Notes under the pieces: model-generated | The model's input: only the letters and a program-made list of their open reading frames with translations | Databases searched by the model: none | What the model was told of the DNA's origin: nothing | From: a bacterium | GTDB lineage: Bacteria; Patescibacteriota; Minisyncoccia; UBA6257; 02-FULL-45-10c | Assembly: GCA_021799965.1 (NCBI GenBank) | Contig: JAJYZL010000021.1 | Location: 1 to 8,268, forward strand | Length of the DNA: 8,268 nucleotides | Direction of reading: 5' to 3' | Translations under genes and position numbers: made by a program | Shown here: positions 1 to 5,713 of the stretch, in pieces | How positions within the stretch are numbered: the first letter of the stretch is position 1 | Layout of the letters: every line of letters starts with the position of its first letter

Positions 1-792
1 GGAGGTCTCTACTACACCTACATCCCAGGATCCTGGGCTCTTTCCGCCACCATGGAATCAGACAAATATCTTGCTACTTCCGCCGTCTCTGATGGCGGAT
101 ATAGCCCCTACAGATATGAAGCCGGAAGTGATCTCTCTATAGACGCCAATCTTCCCGATTGCGGAGGTCTTCCCGTCTCTTACCAAGGTAAAACATACAA
201 TACGGTTGAAATTGGGCATCAGTGTTGGTTTCAAACAAATCTTGATTATGATAATGGCTGCACCACGAAAACTTGGGTAAACTCCACCGACGTAGGCTGG
301 TGCGGATACTACACGGGAGGTCCATTTGCCAACGAGGGTCTTCTCTATCAATGGTCTGCGGCTATGAATGGATCTACAACTGCCGGAGCTCAGGGCATAT
401 GTCCATCGGGTTGGCATATACCCACTCACGATGAATGGACGACTTTAGAAAGAACTGTTTGTACTTCAGGAACCTGCACTACGGATTTTCTTTATGACAC
501 GGCTACTACTGGTTGGAGAGGATCCGATGAAGGAACCAAATTAAAGGTCGGGGGTTCATCTGGTTTTAACGGTATTTTAGCCGGCTCTCGCGATACCGGT
601 GGTTCGTTCAACAATCGTACTTCCAACACGAACATCTGGTCTTCGGTCGAGAGCGGAGGTAATGCGTGGAAACGGAACTTGAACTCTGGCAACGCAACGG
701 TGAACCGGAACACAAATAATAAGGCCTACGGCTTTTCTGTCCGCTGTCTCAAGAACTGGTTATATTCTCTTTTGATTTGTCACTGCGAGTGA
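1..792 (+). CDS. Pilin-like surface protein with C-terminal FISUMP domain, 5' truncated; candidate DGR target
   Basis: The frame is open from the first base, so the gene begins upstream and the ATG at 52 is internal. Codons 1-50 read like the distal part of CPR type IV pilin-like proteins (GSWALSA, then an ES-KY stretch, then YEAGSDLSI); the prepilin N-terminus would be off the window. From about codon 60 the family pattern of the Fibrobacter succinogenes major paralogous (FISUMP) domain follows: YQGKTYNTVEIGHQCW, GLLYQWSAA, GICPSGWHIPTHDEW, GF-G-LAGSR, IWSS, and the terminal GFSVRCLK. The domain is related to C-type-lectin/FGE folds that DGRs commonly diversify. After GFSVRCLK the family usually ends within a few residues, but here the frame runs on 13 more and stops inside a palindromic element. 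Cysteines are plentiful, fitting an exported disulfide-bonded protein. The gene is clearly GC-richer than the RT gene beside it. Surface display and target status are inferred. Confidence 0.88.
   Translation, partial: GGLYYTYIPGSWALSATMESDKYLATSAVSDGGYSPYRYEAGSDLSIDANLPDCGGLPVSYQGKTYNTVEIGHQCWFQTNLDYDNGCTTKTWVNSTDVGWCGYYTGGPFANEGLLYQWSAAMNGSTTAGAQGICPSGWHIPTHDEWTTLERTVCTSGTCTTDFLYDTATTGWRGSDEGTKLKVGGSSGFNGILAGSRDTGGSFNNRTSNTNIWSSVESGGNAWKRNLNSGNATVNRNTNNKAYGFSVRCLKNWLYSLLICHCE
604..753 (+). other. Candidate DGR variable repeat, or template-repeat-like sequence, in the FISUMP 3' end
   Basis: Codons from 610 to 720 include 12 Asn out of 37, eight of them AAC and four AAT, against 8 Asn in the preceding 203 codons (three AAC). 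In DGRs the RT mutates template adenines, and templates favour AAY codons because A changes there cannot create stops. The segment ends with a low-A constant stretch (733-753, encoding FSVRCLK) like the 3' anchor of a variable repeat. No second copy was found by eye elsewhere in the window on either strand. Non-DGR FISUMP proteins also have an Asn-rich tail, which weakens the call. Because nearly all candidate variable positions remain Asn, the segment resembles an unmutated template more than a diversified variable repeat. Boundaries are approximate. Confidence 0.5.
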
Positions 793-859
793 AGCGAAGC
801 AATCCATCCTAAATGAATTATTAATAAGATTGCCACGGGCTAAGGCCCTCGCAATGACA
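778..859. repeat. Palindromic dispersed element, copy 1 (MITE/REP-like)
   Basis: The outer arms TGTCACTGCGAG (778-789) and CTCGCAATGACA (848-859) are complementary except for one C/A mismatch. Inner arms GCAATC (799-804) and GATTGC (828-833) also pair, with a 23-nt AT-rich centre. The right arm contains its own small hairpin, GGGC-taag-GCCC (837-848). The same plan occurs at 2266-2340. The element lies between the FISUMP gene, whose TGA stop (790-792) is in its left arm, and the RT start 8 bp beyond its right end. No target-site duplication is visible and it encodes no protein of its own. Confidence 0.85.
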
Positions 860-866
860 GAAAAAT

Positions 867-2042
867 ATGCCATCAGATGAACTTTTATTTGATTTGTTTA
901 AAGCGTATTATGACGCCCGCAAAAATAAGCGCTCTACTATAAACGCCCTGGCTTTTGAGATAAATTATGAGTCAAAATTATTTGAGCTTTATAAGGAAAT
1001 AAAAAATGGGACATATAAAATAAACAGAAGCGTTTGTTTTATATCATTTAATCCGGTTCAAAGAGAGATATTCGCGGCTGATTTTCGTGATAGAATTGTC
1101 CATCACCTTATTTATAACTATATCAATCCAATTTTTGAGCGTTTGTTTATAAATGACAGCTACAGCTGCCGCGTTGGCAAGGGAACTTCTTACGGCATTA
1201 AACGGCTGGATCATTTTGTCCGCTCTTGTTCCCGAAACTATACCAGAGATTGTTATATTCTTAAGCTGGATATAAAAGGATATTTTATGGCCATAGACCA
1301 CTCTATTTTATATAAAAAAATTGAAGCGGTTTTGAATAGTTTTAGGAAAGAAGCGGATTTTGACGTTGATCTGATTTCGGGTCTTATTCGTCAAGGTATA
1401 TTCAGCGACCCGACAAAAAATTGCTTTATAAAGGGAAAGAAAGAAAATTGGGAAGGATTGCCTAAATCTAAAAGTCTTTTTTGGTCCGACAAAAACAAAG
1501 GTCTTCCCATAGGCAATTTAACTTCGCAGTTGTTTGGAAATATATATTTAAACGATTTTGACCATTTTGTGAAATACAAACTTAAGTGTCGGTATTATGG
1601 CCGCTATGTGGACGACATCGTGATAGCCCATCAAGACAAAGAATACCTTAAATCCCTCGTTCCTATTTTAAAAAAATATCTGCAAAAAGAGCTTTCGCTT
1701 AAATTGCATCCCAAGAAAATATATTTACAGCATTTTTCCAAAGGAGTTCGTTTTCTCGGAGCGTTTATTAAGCCGTATAGAATTTATATAGGCAATCAAA
1801 CCAAGGGAAGTTTTTATAAAAAAATTAGATATTGGAATAATTTTATCGAAGAAAAACCAGGAGAGTTTAACGGAGAAAACGTAGAGCGGTTTTTATCTTG
1901 TATGAATTCATATTTGGGAAATATGAAGCAATTTAACACTTATAAACTTCGTAAGAAAATACTTACACAAAACTTATCATCGCAATTTTGGAATTGTTTT
2001 TATATTTCTGAGGAATATGATAAGCTCACGATTAATAAATAG
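867..2042 (+). CDS. DGR-type reverse transcriptase
   Basis: A 391-residue RNA-directed DNA polymerase. RT motifs in order: an N-terminal DFRDRIVHHLI (72-82), DSYSCRVGKGT (97-107), motif A LKLDIKGYF with catalytic D135, motif B as LPIGNLTSQ (213-221), motif C YVDD (247-250) with both catalytic Asp, and a motif E-like FLG at about residue 293. The [ILV]GNxxSQ form of motif B, in place of QGxxxSP, is the hallmark of diversity-generating retroelement RTs, which copy a template RNA with adenine-specific errors and replace a variable repeat in a target gene. There is no maturase, HNH or retron-type extension. ATG 867 is the first start after an in-frame stop at 855-857; no Shine-Dalgarno is visible, and the upstream region is the palindromic element. 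The length and motifs look intact, so the enzyme may be active. No avd accessory gene lies in the window. It converges on fmt. Confidence 0.93.
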   Translation: MPSDELLFDLFKAYYDARKNKRSTINALAFEINYESKLFELYKEIKNGTYKINRSVCFISFNPVQREIFAADFRDRIVHHLIYNYINPIFERLFINDSYSCRVGKGTSYGIKRLDHFVRSCSRNYTRDCYILKLDIKGYFMAIDHSILYKKIEAVLNSFRKEADFDVDLISGLIRQGIFSDPTKNCFIKGKKENWEGLPKSKSLFWSDKNKGLPIGNLTSQLFGNIYLNDFDHFVKYKLKCRYYGRYVDDIVIAHQDKEYLKSLVPILKKYLQKELSLKLHPKKIYLQHFSKGVRFLGAFIKPYRIYIGNQTKGSFYKKIRYWNNFIEEKPGEFNGENVERFLSCMNSYLGNMKQFNTYKLRKKILTQNLSSQFWNCFYISEEYDKLTINK

Positions 2043-2068
2043 TAATTAAAGCAGCTATTGTTAATTAC
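2042..2068. terminator. Possible weak bidirectional hairpin between convergent RT and fmt genes
   Basis: GTAATTAA (2042-2049) and TTAATTAC (2061-2068) form an 8-bp, nearly all A-T stem with an 11-nt loop. It covers the last base of the RT stop codon, the 22-bp gap and the fmt stop codon. The position suits a shared terminator, but the stem is weak and there is no clear U tract, so this is tentative. Confidence 0.3.
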
Positions 2069-2265
2069 AAATTTCCGTTTTTGAAATCCTTAAAAGACAT
2101 TGGTTTTTTGCCTTCAGGCTGGACTTTGAGGAGCTCTAGTTTGCCGTTTTTTAGTTCGGCTTCCAGAAGTTTCACGCGTTTTTCACCCGATCTTGTTTTA
2201 ATAAACGTAAAAACTCCGGGATCAGGATTTAAGGCGCGGATCTTGTTAAAGATTTTCTCCGCTTC

Positions 2266-2340
2266 GTCATCGCGAGGAGTCTGCGACGAAGCGATCTCTT
2301 TTGTTGGGATTGCTGCGACCTCGGAAGGTCTCGCAATGAC
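2266..2340. repeat. Palindromic dispersed element, copy 2, inside fmt
   Basis: Outer arms GTCATCGCGAG (2266-2276) and CTCGCAATGAC (2330-2340) pair with one mismatch. Inner arms GCGATC (2291-2296) and GATTGC (2308-2313) also pair. Each arm has an internal hairpin: GTC-tgc-GAC (2279-2287), and GACCT-cgga-AGGTC (2317-2330 in outline). The core is 75 bp, exactly 25 codons. On the fmt coding strand it reads through without a stop in the C-terminal frame (VIARPSEVAAI...PRDD). The right arm shares its ends with copy 1 (GATTGC and TCGCAATGACAGA), while the internal hairpin has different bases but is still self-complementary, which suggests selection on structure. Confidence 0.85.
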
Positions 2341-2379
2341 AGAGGGGGGTAATTCTACAAATCCGTCTTCGGTTGTGAA

Positions 2380-2387
2380 TTTTTTTT
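2380..2387 (-). other. A8 homopolymer at the fmt frame break
   Basis: The coding (minus) strand has eight consecutive A at the point where Fmt similarity moves from one frame to another. With seven A the reading would be TFTKKFTTEDG, which suits the family. Runs of this length are prone to sequencing or assembly length errors, replication slippage, and RNA polymerase slippage that can restore frame in part of the mRNAs. Confidence 0.75.
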
Positions 2388-2982
2388 GTGAAAGTTGCAT
2401 GGGAGTGATCTTGTTCAACTCCTTTTATTTTTTCGGCTATATATTTTGGTAAATTTTCGATCAATAACTTTGCGCCCAGCTCAGCGAGTTTTTTCTCCAA
2501 GGATTTGTAATTGTCTTTTTCGTTGATATCGCATTCCGTACTGGCTAGAACTTGGCCATGGTCAATTTCTTTGTCTATCAAAAAAAGATCTACGCCTGTT
2601 CTTTTATCTCCGTTCAAGATAGCGGTTTGAATAGGTGACGGACCGCGATATTTCGGAAGGAGGGATGGATGCACGCCGATCGTTTTTAATCTCGGAATAT
2701 TTATTACTTCTTCGGAAATTATTTTGTTGTATGCGGCTACAATAAAAACATCGGCATTTATTGATCTGAGCTCAACCTTAATTTCTGAAAGTTTTTTGGG
2801 TTGATAGACCTTGATATTGTTTTTTAGGGTGAGCAATTTTACCGGGAGAGCGGTTAAAACCTTCTTTCTGCCGGTCGGTTCGTCTGGATTGCAAACCACC
2901 GCTTCCGGCACGATGCCGTCATCAATAAGCCTTTCCAAAATAATAGCTGCAAACCGCGGGGTGCCAAAAAACACATACTTTA

Positions 2983-3468
2983 TCATAATGCGTTATTTTG
3001 CTTTTCAAATTTTCTCAGATTTCTAGCCTTGTCTATGAATAAAATGCCGTTCAGGTGATCGGTTTCATGCTGAAATATCCTTGCCAGAAGTCCCCAGGCC
3101 TTTATTTTTATTTTTTTACCGCTTGCATCCAATCCTTCTATTGTAATTTTTTCCGGGCGTTCAACTTCTCCATATGTTTCAGGCACGCTAAGGCAGCCCT
3201 CTTCCATAATTATGGTTTCTTTTGAAAATTTGGTAATAATCGGATTAAAAATAGAATATTGTTTGCCGTCAGCCTTAGCAATAAAAAGACTAATATCCAT
3301 TCCAAGCTGATTTGCGCTTAGGCCGATGCCTATGGCTTTGGCCATTTCTGTGCGCATATTTTTTATGATTTCCCTAATTTCTTTTTTATCGTGTTTAGAG
3401 AAATCAAATTCTGACGCTTTGCGTCTTAAAAATTTTTCCTGTTCTTTGTTGTTTATGGTCCAGATCAT
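2983..3468 (-). CDS. def: Peptide deformylase
   Basis: A 161-residue metalloenzyme that removes the N-formyl group from nascent proteins at the ribosome. All three family motifs are present: GIGLSANQ (47-54, motif GxGLAAxQ), EGCLS (90-94) with metal ligand C92, and HETDH (134-138) with metal ligands H134 and H138 and catalytic E135. The N-terminus is a little divergent, but the length is normal. ATG 3468 is preceded by AGGA seven bases upstream, one of the few credible Shine-Dalgarno sites in the window. It follows the upstream small gene by one base, and its TGA overlaps the fmt ATG, so the three genes form one operon. Pairing with fmt is the classical arrangement and fits the shared formyl-Met pathway. 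If fmt is truly broken, the need for this enzyme would change, which bears on how to read the frameshift. Confidence 0.96.
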   Translation of the reverse strand: MIWTINNKEQEKFLRRKASEFDFSKHDKKEIREIIKNMRTEMAKAIGIGLSANQLGMDISLFIAKADGKQYSIFNPIITKFSKETIIMEEGCLSVPETYGEVERPEKITIEGLDASGKKIKIKAWGLLARIFQHETDHLNGILFIDKARNLRKFEKQNNAL

Positions 3469-3469
3469 A

Positions 3470-3805
3470 CTATATTCCTAATTTTTGTTTTAAAAATTTT
3501 TTGACTGTTTTTTTTCGCGTGAGTTTTGGATGTGCTATTTTTCTTACATCTTTCAGCATTTTCATAAAATAAGCGCCTTTATTTTCTATGCTCTTTCTTT
3601 CTGCAATATCCCGGGCTTTTCCGATCAATTCCTGGTTATCATATATTTTAGAAAGCCTCATGTAAATAGCTTTATTTCTTTGATCGTCCAGTATTTCTGC
3701 CAACATTAGGCCGGTTGATTGGAATGGCTTATAAACCTTTGATTCCCGCGCTCTTTTTGCCAGAGTTTTTATGTAGTCTCCGGAGATGTTTTTCAGATTT
3801 TCCAT
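3470..3805 (-). CDS. Conserved small basic protein of unknown function
   Basis: A 111-residue protein with no recognised domain. The sequence appears mostly alpha-helical, with many Lys and Arg (notably the C-terminal HPKLTRKKTVKKFLKQKLG) and no signal peptide, membrane segment or cysteine. The basic tail would suit nucleic-acid or ribosome binding, but that is a guess. It leads the operon with def and fmt, its stop lying one base before the def start, so it may be expressed with formyl-Met processing. The start at 3805 is supported by an extended -10 box (3815-3823) that would place transcription initiation only a few bases before the ATG, implying a leaderless message. I considered a DGR Avd four-helix protein because of the size and helical look, but see none of the features I would expect, and it is in another operon. 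Confidence 0.75.
   Translation of the reverse strand: MENLKNISGDYIKTLAKRARESKVYKPFQSTGLMLAEILDDQRNKAIYMRLSKIYDNQELIGKARDIAERKSIENKGAYFMKMLKDVRKIAHPKLTRKKTVKKFLKQKLGI
3476..3479 (-). promoter_or_regulatory. Shine-Dalgarno site for def
   Basis: AGGA on the minus strand, seven bases before the def ATG and inside the last codons of the upstream small gene. It supports the chosen def start and stands out because most other starts in the window lack such a site. Confidence 0.6.
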
Positions 3806-3814
3806 TATGGTAAA

Positions 3815-3823
3815 ATTATAACA
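3815..3823 (-). promoter_or_regulatory. Extended -10 promoter element for the small gene-def-fmt operon
   Basis: The minus strand reads TGTTATAAT, a perfect TGn-TATAAT extended -10. A start point 6-8 bases downstream would fall near 3808, two to four bases before the ATG at 3805, so the mRNA would be essentially leaderless. No good -35 is seen at 17-bp spacing, as expected for extended -10 promoters. On the plus strand, TATAAC (3817-3822) is a weaker candidate for the divergent thpR gene in the same 37-bp gap. Confidence 0.55.
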
Positions 3824-3842
3824 TTCAAATCAATAATTTTTT

Positions 3843-4409
3843 ATGAGACGTCTTTTTATAGCTATAAATATACCCGAAGATATCAAAAGCAATATTGCTA
3901 AGAAAAATGATGTTTTGGAATCATTGTTGCCCGGAGCTAGATATACTGGAAAAGAGAATTGGCATTTGACTATAGTTTTTTTGGGATGGCAGCCGGATGA
4001 GGCGGTGATGCCCATCATTGAAGCAATGAACGAAACTGTTAAAAAATTTTCCGCTCCGGAAATATCTTTCTCGGATATTTCTTATACTCCGGCAGACGGA
4101 GCGCCGAGGATGGTTTGGCTGAATGGCTCAGAAAAAACTTCAAAGTCTATTTCTCCGCTAAAAGAATTTTTGGAAGATAGCCTGCTAAATGAAAAAGTAA
4201 GATTTAAATTGGAAAACAGAAAATTTAATTCCCATGTGACATTGAATAGATTTTCCGACATTTCAAAAAAAGACTTGCCCGAATTAGGAGAAAAATTCAA
4301 AGGTTTTAATTGGCAGTTTATGGCAGGAAGCCTTGATCTGATGGAATCCCATCTTTCTCGAGGCGGTTCTCGGTACGAGATTTTACAGCGAGTAGAATTT
4401 GATAGATAA
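3843..4409 (+). CDS. thpR: RNA 2',3'-cyclic phosphodiesterase / 2'-5' RNA ligase (ThpR/LigT family)
   Basis: A 188-residue cytoplasmic 2H-phosphoesterase. It opens with the typical RRLFIAINIP and has both catalytic HxTx motifs, HLTI (41-44, in a WHLTIVFLG context) and HVTL (131-134). They lie about 90 residues apart, as in the two-lobed family fold, and the length is normal. Family members hydrolyse 2',3'-cyclic phosphate RNA ends to 2'-phosphates, and can ligate tRNA halves in vitro; the natural substrate is uncertain. The ATG is only 37 bp from the divergent small gene, and the leader before it is AT-rich with no Shine-Dalgarno. It heads a co-directional set, with the peptidase gene starting 15 bp after its stop, although no functional link to that peptidase is obvious. 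Confidence 0.93.
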   Translation: MRRLFIAINIPEDIKSNIAKKNDVLESLLPGARYTGKENWHLTIVFLGWQPDEAVMPIIEAMNETVKKFSAPEISFSDISYTPADGAPRMVWLNGSEKTSKSISPLKEFLEDSLLNEKVRFKLENRKFNSHVTLNRFSDISKKDLPELGEKFKGFNWQFMAGSLDLMESHLSRGGSRYEILQRVEFDR

Positions 4410-4424
4410 TATATACAATTAACT

Positions 4425-5702
4425 ATGAAATACTTAAAAAATATTTTTGAAAAAATAAAATCATATTCTGTCAAAAGTTTTTTTAAAAATTCCGGTAAAG
4501 CTCTAGCCGCGGTTTTAATTGTTGTCGTATTGATCGGCGGGGGTTTTTATTTCGGCTATTCATACGGAACTCAGTATCCTAAAAATATAGTTGTAAAGGA
4601 TGTTTCTAATATTGCATCGGGCGAACAAACTAATGTAGATTTCAGTGTTTTTTGGCAGGCATGGGATATGTTGAAGAATAATTATCTCAAGGGGGCAACT
4701 TTAAAAAATCAAGACATGGTTTACGGCGCAATAGAGGGATTAGTAAATTCTACCGGCGATCCACACACGGTTTTTATGCGTCCCGATGACTATCAAAAAT
4801 TTGAACAGGATATTGCGGGCGAGTTTGGAGGCATAGGCGCGGAGTTGGAAGTAAAAGATAATTACGTGGTGGTTTTGGCTCCGCTTGATAACACCCCGGC
4901 TTCTCGCGGAGGAATTAAAGCCGGAGATAAGATATTAGCAGTAGACGGAAAGCCACTTTTAACAGCTGATGCCAACGAAGCCGTTAAGGTTATTAGGGGA
5001 GCTGTTGGTACGAAAGTAACCCTGACTATTTTAAGCGACGGCGACAGCAAATCACATGATATTACTTTAACAAGAGCAACCATTGAGACGCCGACCGTTA
5101 AATGGTCAATAAAAAATAATGACATTGCCTATCTTCAGCTTTTTAGTTTTAATGAGCAGTCTCCTTATCTTTTTTACAAAGCTGCATTAGAAATTATGTC
5201 TAGCGGAGCAAAGGGGATGGTTTTGGATTTAAGAGATGATCCGGGCGGTTATTTGGAATCGGCGGTAAATATTGCCGGCTGGTTCTTTGATAAGGGAATT
5301 CCGGTTGTGAGTGAGAAATTCAGAAACGGATCCGAAACTAAATTTTCGGCTAATGGTACGGCCGCATTCAAAGATTTGCCCATTGTTGTTTTGGTAAATC
5401 AGGGTTCGGCTTCGGCTTCAGAAATTTTGGCGGGCGCTTTGCGCGACAATCGTAATATAAAACTTATCGGCGAAACTACGTTCGGTAAAGGAACTGTTCA
5501 GGATCTTGAGCCGCTTAAAGATGGTTCGCAGATCAAAATGACAATTGCTCAGTGGGTTATGCCTAAGGGCGGAATTATTGAGAAAAATGGCTTAAAGCCC
5601 GATATAGAAGTGAAAATAACCGATGCCGATGCCGCTGCAAAGAATGACCCCCAGCTAAATACGGCGCTTCAAGAAGTACAAAAGCTGATTGATGGTAAAT
5701 AA
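4425..5702 (+). CDS. ctpA: Membrane-anchored S41 family C-terminal processing peptidase with PDZ domain
   Basis: A 425-residue serine protease of the CtpA/Tsp type that cleaves extracytoplasmic proteins near their C-termini. A basic N-terminus is followed by one hydrophobic segment (about 26-45, ALAAVLIVVVLIGGG core) that serves as an uncleaved anchor or signal. A helical region with GDPHTVFM (111-118) follows, then a PDZ domain (about 132-215; FGGIGAEL, GIKAGDKILAVDG) and the S41 core (DLRDDPGG at 268-275). The Ser-Lys-Gln catalytic set is visible: S330 in GSASASE, K355 and Q359 in FGKGTVQ, with the canonical 25-residue Ser-Lys spacing. No key residue is missing. The gene sits 15 bp after thpR with no Shine-Dalgarno, so expression probably depends on the upstream promoter. 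A hairpin lies between it and thyX. The symbol is at family level; the substrate is unknown. Confidence 0.94.
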   Translation: MKYLKNIFEKIKSYSVKSFFKNSGKALAAVLIVVVLIGGGFYFGYSYGTQYPKNIVVKDVSNIASGEQTNVDFSVFWQAWDMLKNNYLKGATLKNQDMVYGAIEGLVNSTGDPHTVFMRPDDYQKFEQDIAGEFGGIGAELEVKDNYVVVLAPLDNTPASRGGIKAGDKILAVDGKPLLTADANEAVKVIRGAVGTKVTLTILSDGDSKSHDITLTRATIETPTVKWSIKNNDIAYLQLFSFNEQSPYLFYKAALEIMSSGAKGMVLDLRDDPGGYLESAVNIAGWFFDKGIPVVSEKFRNGSETKFSANGTAAFKDLPIVVLVNQGSASASEILAGALRDNRNIKLIGETTFGKGTVQDLEPLKDGSQIKMTIAQWVMPKGGIIEKNGLKPDIEVKITDADAAAKNDPQLNTALQEVQKLIDGK

Positions 5703-5713
5703 TTAAAATTAAA

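Larger units (their letters stand above)
2065..2986 (-). pseudogene. fmt: Methionyl-tRNA formyltransferase with frame break at A8 and in-frame palindromic insertion
   Basis: Fmt transfers a formyl group from 10-formyl-tetrahydrofolate to Met-tRNA(fMet). The N-terminal domain starts at ATG 2986 (FFGTPRFAA, HPSLLPKYRGPSPIQ at 106-120, IDHG with D142) and reads to TFTKK near residue 201. The frame then breaks at a run of eight A (2387-2380 on the coding strand). The next frame continues in register with the family: FTTEDGFVEL, then KIRALNPDPGVFTF and a normal C-terminus ending at 2065. Seven A residues would restore one reading frame. If not shifted, the first frame enters the palindromic element and stops at 2267, giving 239 residues with a nonsense tail. 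In the second frame the element adds 25 codons between VELPPS and EAEKIF. The triad Asn expected before VH is Gly104. ATG overlaps the def stop by 4 bp (ATGA), so translation is probably coupled. It may be a sequencing error, a slippage-rescued gene or a true pseudogene. Confidence 0.85.

Noticed and set aside
52..54. ATG as the start of the FISUMP gene
   Set aside because: The frame is open back to base 1, and codons 1-17 fit the pilin-like family, so the true start is upstream of the window.
867..2042. RT as a retron, group II intron or Abi-type enzyme
   Set aside because: Motif B is GNLTSQ rather than QGxxxSP, there is no maturase/endonuclease region, and no msr/msd-like RNA or intron structure is seen nearby.
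778..2340. The two palindromic copies as a CRISPR-like or direct-repeat array
   Set aside because: Only two copies, 1.4 kb apart, separated by a full gene, with divergent inner sequence; this fits a dispersed element.
2081..2452. A plus-strand 123-codon ORF opposite fmt
   Set aside because: It is antisense to conserved Fmt sequence and the repeat, with no recognisable features of its own.
2267..2986. A complete 239-residue formyltransferase
   Set aside because: The last ~35 residues are out-of-frame fmt plus translation of the palindromic element; the proper C-terminal domain continues in another frame.
3470..3805. Small basic protein as the DGR accessory factor Avd
   Set aside because: The size and helical look fit loosely, but the sequence is not what I would expect of Avd and it lies in the def-fmt operon, transcribed from the other side.
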